DNA of 64,000 nt from contig NZ_BAABFV010000001.1 of the NCBI RefSeq assembly GCF_039541235.1, positions 248,001 to 312,000 of the forward strand, given 5' to 3'. The notes beneath the pieces were generated by a model, which made no database searches, had not been told where the DNA came from, and saw only the letters and a list, made by a program, of their open reading frames with translations. Made by a program: the position numbers and the translations under genes. Position 1 is the stretch's first letter. Each line of letters opens with the position of its first letter. Positions 9,036 to 18,912 of this stretch are shown here, one piece after another. The DNA is from Kangiella marina. GTDB taxonomy: Bacteria > Pseudomonadota > Gammaproteobacteria > Enterobacterales > Kangiellaceae.

Positions 9036-10037
9036 ATGCAAAAGTTAACACCGCGACGCTGGCCTGCTGAATGGGAAAAGCACAAAGCCACTTGGATGGC
9101 CTGGCCCTGTCGCAAAGAGATTTGGACTAATGGTTTAGAGAAAGCCCAGCGGGCTTTTGCTGAAGTGGCTAATACGATTTCTGAGTATGAGCCAGTGAAC
9201 ATGATAGTGCGTGCAGAAGATGCTCCTTCTGCACAAAATCTTCTTAACTCCGACATTGAGATCCATTTTTTTGAACTCGACGACAGCTGGGCGCGGGATA
9301 TTTCGCCGCTCTGGATTGAAGAACATGGAAAAGAAGTGTCCAGCCCTTTAGCATTGAAGTTTTTGTTTAATGCTTGGGGCAATAAGTTTGAGACCTATGC
9401 TCACGACGCCAAAGTCGCCGAGCACATTACTCAGATTACAAAAAGTAAAGTTGAGACCTATGACTTTGTGCTAGAAGGTGGTGCGATTCATGGTAATGGA
9501 CAAGGCACGCTCTTAACGACTGAGGAATGCTTACTAAACGCAAACCGCAACCCTGACCTGAGTAAAGATGACATTCAAACCTTACTGCTGAATGCTTTTG
9601 GGGCTAAAGACATCGTTTGGCTTAAAAAAGGCATTTTTGGTGATGTTGATACGGACGGTCATATCGACAATATTGCTTGCTTTGTTGATAACAAAACCAT
9701 CATCAGTCAGAACACCAATAATCGCCAAAGTGAAAACTTTACGATTTACCAAGACAACAAAGCCATCATTAAAGAGGCTGGTCTCGAGCTTATTGAAACT
9801 CCTGAACCAGAGCCGAGATATATTGATGGAGAACGAGTGCCTTTGTCTTATATCAACTACTACATTGCGAATGATTTAGTGGTACTGCCCTCTTTCGGTT
9901 GCAAGCAGGATCAAGTGGCTTTATCAACCTTAAAAGATTTGTACCCTAAACGTGATATTAAACAGATTGATGCCAATGAAATATTGGTTGGCGGTGGTGG
10001 TATTCACTGCATCACCATGCAACAACCGCTTATTTAA
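9036..10037 (+). CDS. aguA: Agmatine deiminase
   Basis: This 333-residue amidinotransferase-fold hydrolase converts agmatine to N-carbamoylputrescine and ammonia. The nucleophilic Cys is C325 in GGGGIHCITMQQP at the extreme C-terminus. The family motifs WARDISPLW and LEGGAIHGNGQGTLLTTEECLLN are intact. It sits between speA and aguB with small gaps (14 and 23 nt), making the route arginine to agmatine to N-carbamoylputrescine to putrescine contiguous. AGGA precedes the ATG. Confidence 0.95.
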   Translation: MQKLTPRRWPAEWEKHKATWMAWPCRKEIWTNGLEKAQRAFAEVANTISEYEPVNMIVRAEDAPSAQNLLNSDIEIHFFELDDSWARDISPLWIEEHGKEVSSPLALKFLFNAWGNKFETYAHDAKVAEHITQITKSKVETYDFVLEGGAIHGNGQGTLLTTEECLLNANRNPDLSKDDIQTLLLNAFGAKDIVWLKKGIFGDVDTDGHIDNIACFVDNKTIISQNTNNRQSENFTIYQDNKAIIKEAGLELIETPEPEPRYIDGERVPLSYINYYIANDLVVLPSFGCKQDQVALSTLKDLYPKRDIKQIDANEILVGGGGIHCITMQQPLI

Positions 10038-10060
10038 AGCTTATTACGTGAGATAACATC

Positions 10061-10918
10061 ATGAGAAACGTTACCTTTGCAGCAACACAATTCGCCGTCA
10101 CAGACAACTTTGAACAAAACTTAAGCCTTGGTGAGACTTTAGTTCGTGAGGCAGCATCACAAGGAGCGCAAGCTATTCTCTTGCAAGAGCTGTTTGCTGG
10201 CTTTTATTGGTGCAAAGATCAGGACCCAAAGTATTTTGATTGGGCCGAGCCTTGCGACACCAGCAAAGTGTTAAAGCATTTTTCTGCGCTGGCTAAAGAG
10301 CTGGGCGTGGTATTACCTATTAGTTACTTTGAGAAATCAGGCAACGCACACTTTAACTCTCTGGCGATGATTGATGCTGACGGTACTGTATTGGACAACT
10401 ATCGCAAGGCGCACATCCCTGATGGCCCAGGCTATCAGGAAAAGTTCTATTTCAGCCCGGGTGATACAGGCTTTAAAGTTTGGGAGACCAAATTCGGACG
10501 TTTAGGTGCAGCCATTTGTTGGGATCAATGGTTCCCAGAAACCGCCAGAGTCCTCGCACTCAAGGGCGCAGAAGCTATTTTCTACCCAACCGCTATAGGT
10601 AGCGAACCGCAAGATCCAAACTGGGATTCACGCCGTCATTGGCAACGAGTAATGCAAGGCCACAGTGGCGCCAATATGGTTCCCGTTATTGCCTCGAATC
10701 GTATTGGAGCCGAGCAAGGTGAAACGTGCGGTATTAACTTTTATGGTTCATCATTTATCACTGATAACTTTGGCGATAAAGTTCAAGAAATGGACAAAAC
10801 TACGCAGGGCGTTATCACGCAACAATTTGATTTAGACTTGCTGGCTAAACAAAGAGCAAGTTGGGGTTTATTTAGAGATCGACGTCCCGACCATTATCAA
10901 AGAATCACGTCTCTATAG
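10061..10918 (+). CDS. aguB: N-carbamoylputrescine amidase
   Basis: This carbon-nitrogen hydrolase (nitrilase superfamily) releases putrescine, CO2 and ammonia from N-carbamoylputrescine. The catalytic triad is visible as E43 (LLQELFAG), K116 (YRKAHIPDG) and C153 (AAICWDQWFPE). The 285-residue length is normal. It completes putrescine formation for SpeE and is the last gene before a strong bidirectional terminator. The stop codon is TAG, showing that TAG terminates normally in this organism. Confidence 0.95.
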   Translation: MRNVTFAATQFAVTDNFEQNLSLGETLVREAASQGAQAILLQELFAGFYWCKDQDPKYFDWAEPCDTSKVLKHFSALAKELGVVLPISYFEKSGNAHFNSLAMIDADGTVLDNYRKAHIPDGPGYQEKFYFSPGDTGFKVWETKFGRLGAAICWDQWFPETARVLALKGAEAIFYPTAIGSEPQDPNWDSRRHWQRVMQGHSGANMVPVIASNRIGAEQGETCGINFYGSSFITDNFGDKVQEMDKTTQGVITQQFDLDLLAKQRASWGLFRDRRPDHYQRITSL

Positions 10919-10929
10919 CATGTCGTTAT

Positions 10930-10961
10930 AAAAAAGCCTCTTCGAAAAGAGGCTTTTTTTT
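10930..10961. terminator. Bidirectional terminator after aguB
   Basis: AAGCCTCTT-CGAA-AAGAGGCTT is a 9-bp stem with a tetraloop, flanked by A and T runs. It serves aguB and the converging VOC gene, whose stop overlaps the T run. Confidence 0.9.
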
Positions 10962-11331
10962 ATTTCACTTGCCACAGTTCTATTTTGTTACCTTCAGGGT
11001 CCATAAACCAAGCAAAGATTCCCATGTCATCCTCGCAAGGCTCTCCTACCAATTGTCCACCAGCTGTCTCCACTTGCTTTAGACACTGATGAATATCATC
11101 CACGATAAAATTTAGCATGAAGTCTTTTGTCGAAGGCTCAAAGTAATCGGTATCCGCTTTGAAGGGCCCCCATACAGTACAGGCTTTCTGAGGGGCATCA
11201 CTCTGTAGAAAATGTGAGCCGCCATAACTCGGATCAATGTTAAAACCTAAAGTCTCCTGATACCACTTACCCAAGGCATCCCTGTCTTTTGACTTAAAAA
11301 ATACGCCACCAACGCCAACCACTTTGCCCAT
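10960..11331 (-). CDS. VOC (glyoxalase/bleomycin-resistance) family protein
   Basis: This 123-residue single-domain vicinal-oxygen-chelate protein has two beta-alpha-beta-beta-beta halves. It starts GVGGVFFKSKDRDALGKWYQETLGF and ends IFAWFMDPEGNKIELWQ, whose Glu is a typical metal ligand. Family members bind a metal and act as lyases, dioxygenases or resistance proteins; the substrate cannot be told. The ATG overlaps the stop of the rhodanese-lipoprotein gene by one base (TAATG), so the two are translationally coupled. Confidence 0.82.
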   Translation of the reverse strand: MGKVVGVGGVFFKSKDRDALGKWYQETLGFNIDPSYGGSHFLQSDAPQKACTVWGPFKADTDYFEPSTKDFMLNFIVDDIHQCLKQVETAGGQLVGEPCEDDMGIFAWFMDPEGNKIELWQVK

Positions 11332-12017
11332 TACTGATTCGCCTCGCCGATTAAGCTTTCTACCGTGTCTTGATCGACTCCATTAATCACATTGGTGTAA
11401 CCTAATTGATTGAGTGTTGCTTTCGCTTTACCCGCGCGGTTTCCACTGCGGCAGTACACCACCACAAGATCATCTTTGGCAAAAGACAACTCAGAGGCAC
11501 GGTCAGAGATGTCGTCATAAGGAATATGGGTCGCCTGTGGGTAATGCCCCGCATCAAACTCTTGCTGAGTACGAACATCCATGACCACAGCATTATCAAG
11601 CTCAGCGCCCTCCATCACAATAAAGTGGGCTTTGTAGTTCGCAGGATTAATTTTAATATTGGTCGCAGGGTAAGGTTTTAAATAGCCCAACTGCACAGTC
11701 ATCCCATTAACCGATAAACGCTCGCCAGCATCTTTCCCACCAATTGACATCACTTTCTGTATAGGTGTTTTATCAAGCGTATAATTGATAACCACTTCGG
11801 CTCTTCCCTGCTGTATACATTGCGCGCCCTTCGGACAACGGGAGTCTTGCTTAACTCTTTCAAACTGAAAGCCCATATCGTTAACCAATACTTTTTCACC
11901 CGCCGCCAGCGTGAAATCTCTTGGTAGCTCTGAGCTATTTTTAGTTAATGCCTCACTACGGCATCCCAAAGCAATCAAAGTGATCGACATAATGATTAAC
12001 AAACGCGTAAATGTCAT
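11331..12017 (-). CDS. Lipoprotein with N-terminal DSRCP-type domain fused to a rhodanese domain
   Basis: A 228-residue protein with a lipobox (LIALGC, lipidated C19) should be membrane-anchored outside the cytoplasm. Residues ~35-140 form a small domain with a conserved DSRCPKGAQC stretch (C61, C67), a pattern known from uncharacterised lipoproteins. Residues ~140-225 are a rhodanese domain with VVMDVRTQQEFDAGHYP and the active-site loop C189-R-S-G-N-R. The loop suggests sulfur transfer or persulfide binding. The combination is unusual, and no substrate can be inferred. It overlaps the downstream VOC gene by one base. Confidence 0.82.
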   Translation of the reverse strand: MTFTRLLIIMSITLIALGCRSEALTKNSSELPRDFTLAAGEKVLVNDMGFQFERVKQDSRCPKGAQCIQQGRAEVVINYTLDKTPIQKVMSIGGKDAGERLSVNGMTVQLGYLKPYPATNIKINPANYKAHFIVMEGAELDNAVVMDVRTQQEFDAGHYPQATHIPYDDISDRASELSFAKDDLVVVYCRSGNRAGKAKATLNQLGYTNVINGVDQDTVESLIGEANQ

Positions 12018-12079
12018 GACGTTACTCCTCTATCAATAATAAAAACATTGTTGTCGTTGAGGAAAGAAAAAGCAAGGAA

Positions 12080-12155
12080 TGGCGTCCCCACCAGGACTCG
12101 AACCTGGAGCTTAGGCTTAGGAGGCCCATGATTTATCCGGTTAATCGATGGGGAC
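12080..12155 (-). tRNA. tRNA-Arg (anticodon CCU)
   Basis: Read on the minus strand this folds as a full cloverleaf. The acceptor is GTCCCCA/TGGGGAC, the D-stem GATT/AATC, the anticodon stem TGGGC/GCCTA around the loop CTCCTAA, and the T-arm CCAGG-TTCGAGT-CCTGG. A discriminator G and encoded CCA follow. Anticodon CCU reads AGG, a rare arginine codon, and the loop resembles E. coli argW. Such genes are frequent integration targets, but no attachment repeat or integrase was seen nearby. Confidence 0.95.
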
Positions 12156-12222
12156 ACAAAAAAAGAAATTTCACAATAAAATCAAAGATATTATAGTGTT
12201 TAAAATATAAAGATAAACGATG

Positions 12223-13089
12223 TCATTCAATATTGGCAACAAAGTGATCAATCAAGACCCGTAACTTGGGTGACATGAATCGATTTTGCGGATAAACCGC
12301 CCAAATTCCCTCTTCCGGAATTCTAAACGGTTCGAGTAGCGGAACCAGCTGACCACTGTCTAAATAGGTTCGAGTGTAATAATCTGGCAGCTGCACAATG
12401 CCAATACCTTGTAATGCAGCTTGGGCTAAACCGAAGCCACTGTTGTAACGCAAACTACCGGACACTTTAATACTTTTCTCTTTATCGCCCACATTAAATC
12501 GCCAATAATCCAACGTTCCCAAAAGACAATTGTGGTTAGCCAGTTCAGATAGCGTATGAGGAGCTCCAAACTTATTAATGTAGTCACTCGAGGCACAGAC
12601 ATAATTCGACCGACGGCTGAGCTTTCGTGCCATCATAGTCGAGTCTTTTAAGTCGCCAATGCGGATAGCTAAATCATACCCTTCTTCAATAATATCAACC
12701 CGCTTATTCGTCAGGTATGCCTCGACTTCGACATCAGGGTAATCATGCACAAACTGATTGATTAGCGGCAAAATAACTTGCTCACCATAGGTGACGGTTG
12801 CCGTCAGTTTAATCTTACCTTGCGGCTTACTTTGTAGATTTAAGACTTCATTTTCGGCATGCTGCAAGCCATCCAAAACCGCTCGGCAGTGTTGATAGAA
12901 AACACTCCCTTCCTGCGTTATGGTCACGGTCCGGGTTGTACGATAGAGTAACTTAACCCCTAGACGTGACTCGAGTTGACTGATTTGCCGACTTACCTGA
13001 GCCGTTGATAGCTCGAGCTTGTCGGCTGCTGCTGTAAAGCTTCCCTCCTCGGCAACAGCTACAAACTCAGATACGCCTTGCCACCTCAT
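12223..13089 (-). CDS. LysR-family transcriptional regulator
   Basis: This 288-residue protein has the LysR N-terminal winged helix (FVAVAEEGSFTAAADKLELS...VSRQISQLESRLGVKLLYRTTR) and a C-terminal effector domain. It is transcribed divergently from frmA across a 98-bp AT-rich gap containing a TATAAT at 13152-13157, the usual layout for a LysR regulator of the neighbouring operon. It most resembles the CrgA/AaeR-like branch in length and motifs. Control of formaldehyde detoxification is inferred from position only. Confidence 0.9.
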   Translation of the reverse strand: MRWQGVSEFVAVAEEGSFTAAADKLELSTAQVSRQISQLESRLGVKLLYRTTRTVTITQEGSVFYQHCRAVLDGLQHAENEVLNLQSKPQGKIKLTATVTYGEQVILPLINQFVHDYPDVEVEAYLTNKRVDIIEEGYDLAIRIGDLKDSTMMARKLSRRSNYVCASSDYINKFGAPHTLSELANHNCLLGTLDYWRFNVGDKEKSIKVSGSLRYNSGFGLAQAALQGIGIVQLPDYYTRTYLDSGQLVPLLEPFRIPEEGIWAVYPQNRFMSPKLRVLIDHFVANIE

Positions 13090-13127
13090 ATTGTTACCAT
13101 TGTGTAATAGTGATTTAATAAAATTGA

Positions 13128-14312
<1,185 letters not shown>

Positions 14313-14329
14313 AGGACTGAGGAGCAGTG

Positions 14330-15163
14330 ATGACTATCGAAAACACAAGTTCAAACAAGGCTTTTGGCGGCTGGCATAAACAATACCGTCACCCCTCAAG
14401 TACATTAAGCTGCGACATGCAGTTTGCCATTTACTTGCCACCGCAGGCTAGTGAGTCTACCCCAGTGCCAGTATTGTACTGGCTCTCAGGGCTAACCTGC
14501 ACGGATGAAAACTTCATGCAAAAAGGTGGTGCACAGCGGATGGCCGCAGAGCTAGGTATCGCGATTGTTGCCCCTGACACCAGTCCTCGTGGCGATAACA
14601 TTGCAGATGACGATGCATACGACCTAGGCCAAGGCGCTGGTTTTTACGTCAATGCCACGCAAAGCCCATGGGCAAAGCACTATCAGATGTACGACTACAT
14701 TAATGAGGAGCTGCCTGAGCTGATCAAAAGCACCTTCCCAGTCAATGATAAATGGTCAATCGCGGGTCACTCCATGGGCGGACACGGCGCGATTATGATG
14801 GCGCTGCGTACCCCTGAAAAATACGCCTCAGCATCTGCCTTCAGCCCAATCGTCAACCCCATCAACTGCCCTTGGGGCGAGAAAGCTTTTTCCGCTTATT
14901 TAGGTGATGACAAAGCTGATTGGCGTGAATACGACTCCACAGAGCTACTCCGCAAAAGCTCAACGCAGATTCCCATGCTCATCGACCAAGGGCTCGCCGA
15001 CAACTTTCTAGCAGAGCAACTCAAGCCACAAAGCCTAGTAGCTGCCGCCACAGACAAGGAATACCCTCTAACCTATCGAGAGCACGAAGGTTATGATCAT
15101 AGCTACTACTTCATCAGTAGTTTCATAGAGGATCACTTAAGATTTCATGCAAAGCACCTCTAG
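14330..15163 (+). CDS. fghA: S-formylglutathione hydrolase
   Basis: This alpha/beta hydrolase (esterase D family, ~277 residues) cleaves S-formylglutathione to formate and glutathione. The nucleophile elbow GHSMGGHGA, the Asp in IDQGLADNF and the His in [10 protein letters not shown] are in place. I chose the ATG at 14330: GGAG at 14321-14324 gives 5-nt spacing, while the GTG at 14327 would leave only 2 nt. It lies 17 nt after frmA in the same operon. Confidence 0.94.
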   Translation: MTIENTSSNKAFGGWHKQYRHPSSTLSCDMQFAIYLPPQASESTPVPVLYWLSGLTCTDENFMQKGGAQRMAAELGIAIVAPDTSPRGDNIADDDAYDLGQGAGFYVNATQSPWAKHYQMYDYINEELPELIKSTFPVNDKWSIAGHSMGGHGAIMMALRTPEKYASASAFSPIVNPINCPWGEKAFSAYLGDDKADWREYDSTELLRKSSTQIPMLIDQGLADNFLAEQLKPQSLVAAATDKEYPLTYREHEGYDHSYYFISSFIEDHLRFHAKHL

Positions 15164-15177
15164 TTTTAAGCATCATT

Positions 15178-15200
15178 AAGCACCTCATTTTGAGGTGCTT
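15178..15200 (+). terminator. Hairpin after S-formylglutathione hydrolase
   Basis: AAGCACCTCA-TTT-TGAGGTGCTT is a perfect 10-bp stem with a 3-nt loop, 15 nt after the stop. There is no T run after it, so termination is weak or factor-assisted. Part of the left arm (AAAGCACCTC) is repeated at the end of the coding region (15151-15160). Confidence 0.55.
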
Positions 15201-15270
15201 CCCAACTGCAATTATGTCCCACATGTGCTAACCTAAATCATTCATCAAGACACCCTCTCTAATACGCATA

Positions 15271-15693
15271 ATGAGCAAAGTATCCATCCTTAAACCACAA
15301 GGCAGCTATTCTGAAATTCCACTGTATTCAGGGCGTGTATCAGCGGGCTTTCCAGGTGTTGTTGATGAGCATATGGAAGATACGCTGAGCTTAGATCAGT
15401 TACTTATTAAACACCCCGCAACCACCTTTTTCGCACGTGTAGAAGGCGACTCAATGACTGGAGCCGGAATTTTTCAGAATGATATTTTAGTGGTAGATCG
15501 CTCAGTAACAGCCAAAGATAGTGATATCGTGGTCGCTTTGTTGGATAACGAATTCACGGTGAAGCGCTTAAAATCCCAAGGTACGTTAAAGCTTCAAGCC
15601 GAGAACTCAAGTTATCCGGATATTGAAATCACTGGCGAACATGAACTGGTCATTTGGGGAGTGGTCACAGGGTTAGCGAGGAGCCTCCGTTAA
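15271..15693 (+). CDS. umuD: UmuD-type SOS mutagenesis peptidase (S24)
   Basis: This 140-residue LexA-fold serine protease self-cleaves at A25-G26 (SAGFPG) when RecA filaments are present. The Ser-Lys dyad is S61 (VEGDSMTGAGI) and K98 (EFTVKRL). The cleaved form joins UmuC as Pol V. The stop overlaps the umuC start by one base. No CTGT-N8-ACAG LexA box is recognisable in the ~105-bp upstream gap. Confidence 0.93.
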   Translation: MSKVSILKPQGSYSEIPLYSGRVSAGFPGVVDEHMEDTLSLDQLLIKHPATTFFARVEGDSMTGAGIFQNDILVVDRSVTAKDSDIVVALLDNEFTVKRLKSQGTLKLQAENSSYPDIEITGEHELVIWGVVTGLARSLR

Positions 15694-16946
15694 TGTCCAG
15701 TAACGACGTCACTTATGCGCTATGCGACGTTAATAGCTTTTACGTTGCTTGTGAGCGTCTTTTTCGTCCCGATCTAAAAGACAAGCCTGTTATTGTGCTA
15801 AGCAATAACGATGGCTGTGCGATAGCAATGTGTGACTTTTCAAAATCGTTAGGGATAAAAATTGGCACACCCTACTTCCAGATAAAGTCGTTACTAAAAC
15901 GTCATAACATCGAATGGTTTTCCTCGAATTACGGGCTTTACGGGGATATTTCACAGCGTTTTAACTGGGTATTGCAGCAGTTCACAGACAAGGTTGCCCC
16001 TTACTCCGTGGATGAGTCTTTCTTAATGTTTCAGGGCTTTAGTGGCGATCTAACAGAGCACTGTCAAAACCTAAAGCAAACCGTGAACCAGTGGCTTTCT
16101 CTGCCTATTTGTGTTGGCTTAGGTCCAACAAAGACACTGGCTAAAGTCGCTAACTACTATGCTAAAAAACATAAACAATCGACCAATGGTGTGGTTGATC
16201 TACGCAGCCAGAAAAACCGTCAATGGGCTTTAGAGCACCTTGCCGTTGAAAACATCTGGGGGGTTGGTCGCCGTTTATCGCAAAAACTTAAGCTACAACG
16301 CATCGACACCGCTTGGGATTTGCATAACTGTGATTACAAAACCTTGCAGCGCATGTTTTCGGTTAATATGGAGCGTACGATTCTCGAATTACGAGGACAA
16401 CCCTGCTTTGAGTTTCATCAACACCCACAAGCAAAGCAGTCAATCTTAAACTCACGCTCCTTCGGTAATCCGATCACCAACAAAGCGGATCTCAAAGAAG
16501 CACTGGCCTACCATGCAACTCGATGTTGTGAAAAGCTGCGCAAACAATCATCACTTGCGAACAGTATCCAGCTTTTCCTGCGCACGCGTCATAGTGATCA
16601 CCCTCAAGCGACCTTATCGCTTACTGAGCCTAGCGATGATACCAGTCTATTCTTACAAGCCATTGAACAAGGACTCAATCGCATTTACCGACCAGATCAA
16701 GTTTACAAAAAAGCTGGTGTTATGCTGCTTGGCATTGAACCCAGCAAAGGCTACCAAGCAGATATTTTCAATCAAACTCGTCAGCGTCCTGAACTGATGG
16801 AAAGCTTAGACACGATTAATGCTAAGTTTGGTAAAGATGCCATAAAATTTGGCAGCCTCGGTTTTGACAAACGCTGGGCAATGCGTGCTAATGCCCGCTC
16901 CCCTCATTACACTAGCCGTTGGAATGATATTATTCGTTTGAAATAA
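15693..16946 (+). CDS. umuC: DNA polymerase V catalytic subunit (Y-family)
   Basis: This 417-residue Y-family translesion polymerase starts with the palm motif YALCDVNSFYVACERLF, and the second catalytic acidic pair is in YSVDESFL. It also has the finger-region VVLSNNDGCAIA and the C-terminal UmuC extension. The frame is open upstream to 15654, but the ATG at 15693 is preferred because GAGGAG lies ~10 nt upstream and the TAATG overlap couples it to umuD. Confidence 0.93.
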   Translation: MSSNDVTYALCDVNSFYVACERLFRPDLKDKPVIVLSNNDGCAIAMCDFSKSLGIKIGTPYFQIKSLLKRHNIEWFSSNYGLYGDISQRFNWVLQQFTDKVAPYSVDESFLMFQGFSGDLTEHCQNLKQTVNQWLSLPICVGLGPTKTLAKVANYYAKKHKQSTNGVVDLRSQKNRQWALEHLAVENIWGVGRRLSQKLKLQRIDTAWDLHNCDYKTLQRMFSVNMERTILELRGQPCFEFHQHPQAKQSILNSRSFGNPITNKADLKEALAYHATRCCEKLRKQSSLANSIQLFLRTRHSDHPQATLSLTEPSDDTSLFLQAIEQGLNRIYRPDQVYKKAGVMLLGIEPSKGYQADIFNQTRQRPELMESLDTINAKFGKDAIKFGSLGFDKRWAMRANARSPHYTSRWNDIIRLK

Positions 16947-17041
16947 AGCGCCATCAAGGAAACGCTATGAGCTCAATCAAAGCGTTATACTTAAACCATT
17001 ATTTATGTAGAATAATGAAAAATGACAAGCACGTTAATTAA

Positions 17042-17758
17042 ATGAGTCACGATATATTTCTACTCGACAAGTCGAATAAATTTCCCCATGCGAGCCTGTC
17101 ACAAGAAAGCCCTAATGGTTTACTGGCGGTTGGCGGCGACTTATCGGCCACAAGACTTATTGAAGCTTATAAAAATGGGATTTTTCCTTGGTACTGCGAA
17201 GGGGAACCCATTCTATGGTGGTCTCCAGATCCTCGCTGCGTCTTTCCCATTGATAGTATCCACGTATCTCGCTCAATGAAGCGCGAACTGAATAAATCCT
17301 CTTATAAAATTACCATCAATCATGCGTTCAGCGAGGTCGTTGATGGTTGCTCTGCTCCAAGAGTTAAAGAAGCAGAAACTTGGATTCTTCCAGAAATGAA
17401 GGCTGCGTATGAGCAACTGCATGAAATGGGGTTGGCGCACTCTGTTGAAGTCTGGAGCGGAAAAGATTTAGCCGGTGGTTTATATGGCGTTAGTATGGGA
17501 CGTTTTTTCTTTGGTGAGTCGATGTTTAGCGAAGGAAAAAACGCATCAAAATTTGCACTGATTTATCTCTCACACTACCTCGCTGAGAATGAGTTTTTAT
17601 TGCTTGATAGTCAAGTGGGTAACCCGCATCTATACAGCATGGGAGCGGTAGACATTGCTCGAAGTGAATTTATAAAACTGCTCGAAGAGCATATTGCTTG
17701 GCCTCAGCCTAAAGACTTATGGCAGCCAAAAACGCTGACTTCGTGGCGCCAATTCTAG
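17042..17758 (+). CDS. aat: Leucyl/phenylalanyl-tRNA-protein transferase
   Basis: This 238-residue GNAT-fold enzyme adds Leu or Phe to proteins with N-terminal Arg or Lys, creating primary N-degrons for ClpS. Family motifs GLLAVGGDLS, LIEAYKNGIFPWY, WWSPDPRCVF and GGLYGVSMGRFFFGESMFS are intact. It opens a local N-degron set with bpt just downstream and clpS-clpA on the opposite strand. The stop is TAG. Confidence 0.95.
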   Translation: MSHDIFLLDKSNKFPHASLSQESPNGLLAVGGDLSATRLIEAYKNGIFPWYCEGEPILWWSPDPRCVFPIDSIHVSRSMKRELNKSSYKITINHAFSEVVDGCSAPRVKEAETWILPEMKAAYEQLHEMGLAHSVEVWSGKDLAGGLYGVSMGRFFFGESMFSEGKNASKFALIYLSHYLAENEFLLLDSQVGNPHLYSMGAVDIARSEFIKLLEEHIAWPQPKDLWQPKTLTSWRQF

Positions 17759-17793
17759 TGGCAAACCGATAGCAGGCGTAGTAACCTAACTGT

Positions 17794-18498
17794 ATGAGTC
17801 AAAAAGAAAAAGTCACTCAGCACATTAGGCTCTTTAGTGGGCCTGAGCATGCTTGTGGCTACTTAGACGATAAAATCGCAGTGTCGGTTTTCGCCGATCC
17901 AAGCCTTTTATTAAATAATGATCTTTACTCTGAGCTAAGCCGACAAGGGTTTAGACGTAGCGGCGAGCACGTCTATCGCCCTAACTGCCCAGGCTGTTCA
18001 GCTTGTTGGGCTTACCGCGTACTAGCATCACAATTCAAACCCAGCAAAAGTCAAAGACGTGTCTTAAAAAAGAACCATCAATTTGAAGTTACCTTGGAAC
18101 CTGCCGACTGCTTCGAAGAAGATTACCAGCTCTATCAACACTACATCAGCACACGACATCGAGATGGTGATATGTATCCCCCATCGAAACGCCAATATTC
18201 CGATTTTTTGTTTTCTGAATGGTGTGATACCGCACTATTAAGAGTAAGGGATAATGGAAAGCTTATTGCGGTGATTTGTCTTGATGTATTGGATGACGGG
18301 CTTTCTGCGGTATACTCTTTTTTTAATACTTCCCCGTCTTATAAAAGTCTAGGCGTTTTTGTCATTCTGAAGACCATTGAATACTGTAATAAATTACAGC
18401 TTCCCTACTGTTATTTAGGGTACTATGTTCAAGGGTGTAGTAAGATGGACTATAAAATCAAATACAAACCAGCAGAAGTGTTTCGCGACAAGTGTTAA
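17794..18498 (+). CDS. bpt: Aspartate/glutamate leucyltransferase
   Basis: This 234-residue protein of the arginyl-tRNA-protein transferase fold is the bacterial Bpt type, which adds Leu to N-terminal Asp or Glu. The N-terminal Cys cluster (C at HACGYL, then YRPNCPGCSACWAYRV) is the usual redox or metal-responsive region. The core continues FKPSKSQRRVLKKN and YLGYYVQGCSKMDYKIKYKP. It lies 35 nt after aat and upstream of infA, a conserved proteobacterial order. Confidence 0.93.
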   Translation: MSQKEKVTQHIRLFSGPEHACGYLDDKIAVSVFADPSLLLNNDLYSELSRQGFRRSGEHVYRPNCPGCSACWAYRVLASQFKPSKSQRRVLKKNHQFEVTLEPADCFEEDYQLYQHYISTRHRDGDMYPPSKRQYSDFLFSEWCDTALLRVRDNGKLIAVICLDVLDDGLSAVYSFFNTSPSYKSLGVFVILKTIEYCNKLQLPYCYLGYYVQGCSKMDYKIKYKPAEVFRDKC

Positions 18499-18586
18499 AA
18501 TTCTTTGCGATTGTCTGCTAAATCAGGCATTATACGCCCATTTTTTAGACATCTTGTAAATTAATTGCACAGGAGAGAGAGGCCGA

Positions 18587-18805
18587 ATGGCGAAAGAAGA
18601 CGTAATTGAACTAGAGGGTAAGGTTCTAGAAACTCTACCAAACACCATGTTCCGAGTGGAGCTTGAGAATGGTCATATTGTAACAGCACATATTTCAGGA
18701 AAAATGCGTAAAAACTACATCCGTATTTTGACTGGCGATAAAGTGACCGTTGAAATCAGCCCATACGATCTATCTAAAGGTAGAATTACCTTCCGTGCAC
18801 GTTAA
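18587..18805 (+). CDS. infA: Translation initiation factor IF-1
   Basis: This 72-residue S1/OB-fold protein is near-identical in layout to known IF-1 ([24 protein letters not shown], then [33 protein letters not shown]). It binds the A site of the 30S subunit during initiation. GGAGAGAGAGG lies just upstream of the ATG. It is expected to be essential and highly expressed. Confidence 0.98.
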   Translation: MAKEDVIELEGKVLETLPNTMFRVELENGHIVTAHISGKMRKNYIRILTGDKVTVEISPYDLSKGRITFRAR

Positions 18806-18858
18806 TTAACAGCGGTTTCTAGCCTCATTAAAGCGAAGCGTTAGGAATAAAAGGATAC

Positions 18859-18896
18859 AAAAAAGGCGTTACTGGAATCCCAGCAACGCCTTTTTT
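18859..18896. terminator. Bidirectional terminator between infA and clpA
   Basis: AAAGGCGTT pairs with AACGCCTTT around an inner CTGG-AATC-CCAG hairpin, with A and T runs outside. It serves infA on the plus strand and clpA on the minus strand. Confidence 0.88.
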
Positions 18897-18912
18897 AATG
18901 AAGCCATAAAGG

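Noticed and set aside
12080-12222. tRNA-Arg(CCU) as an integration site for an element
   Set aside because: No integrase, no repeated tRNA 3' end and normal genes on both sides.
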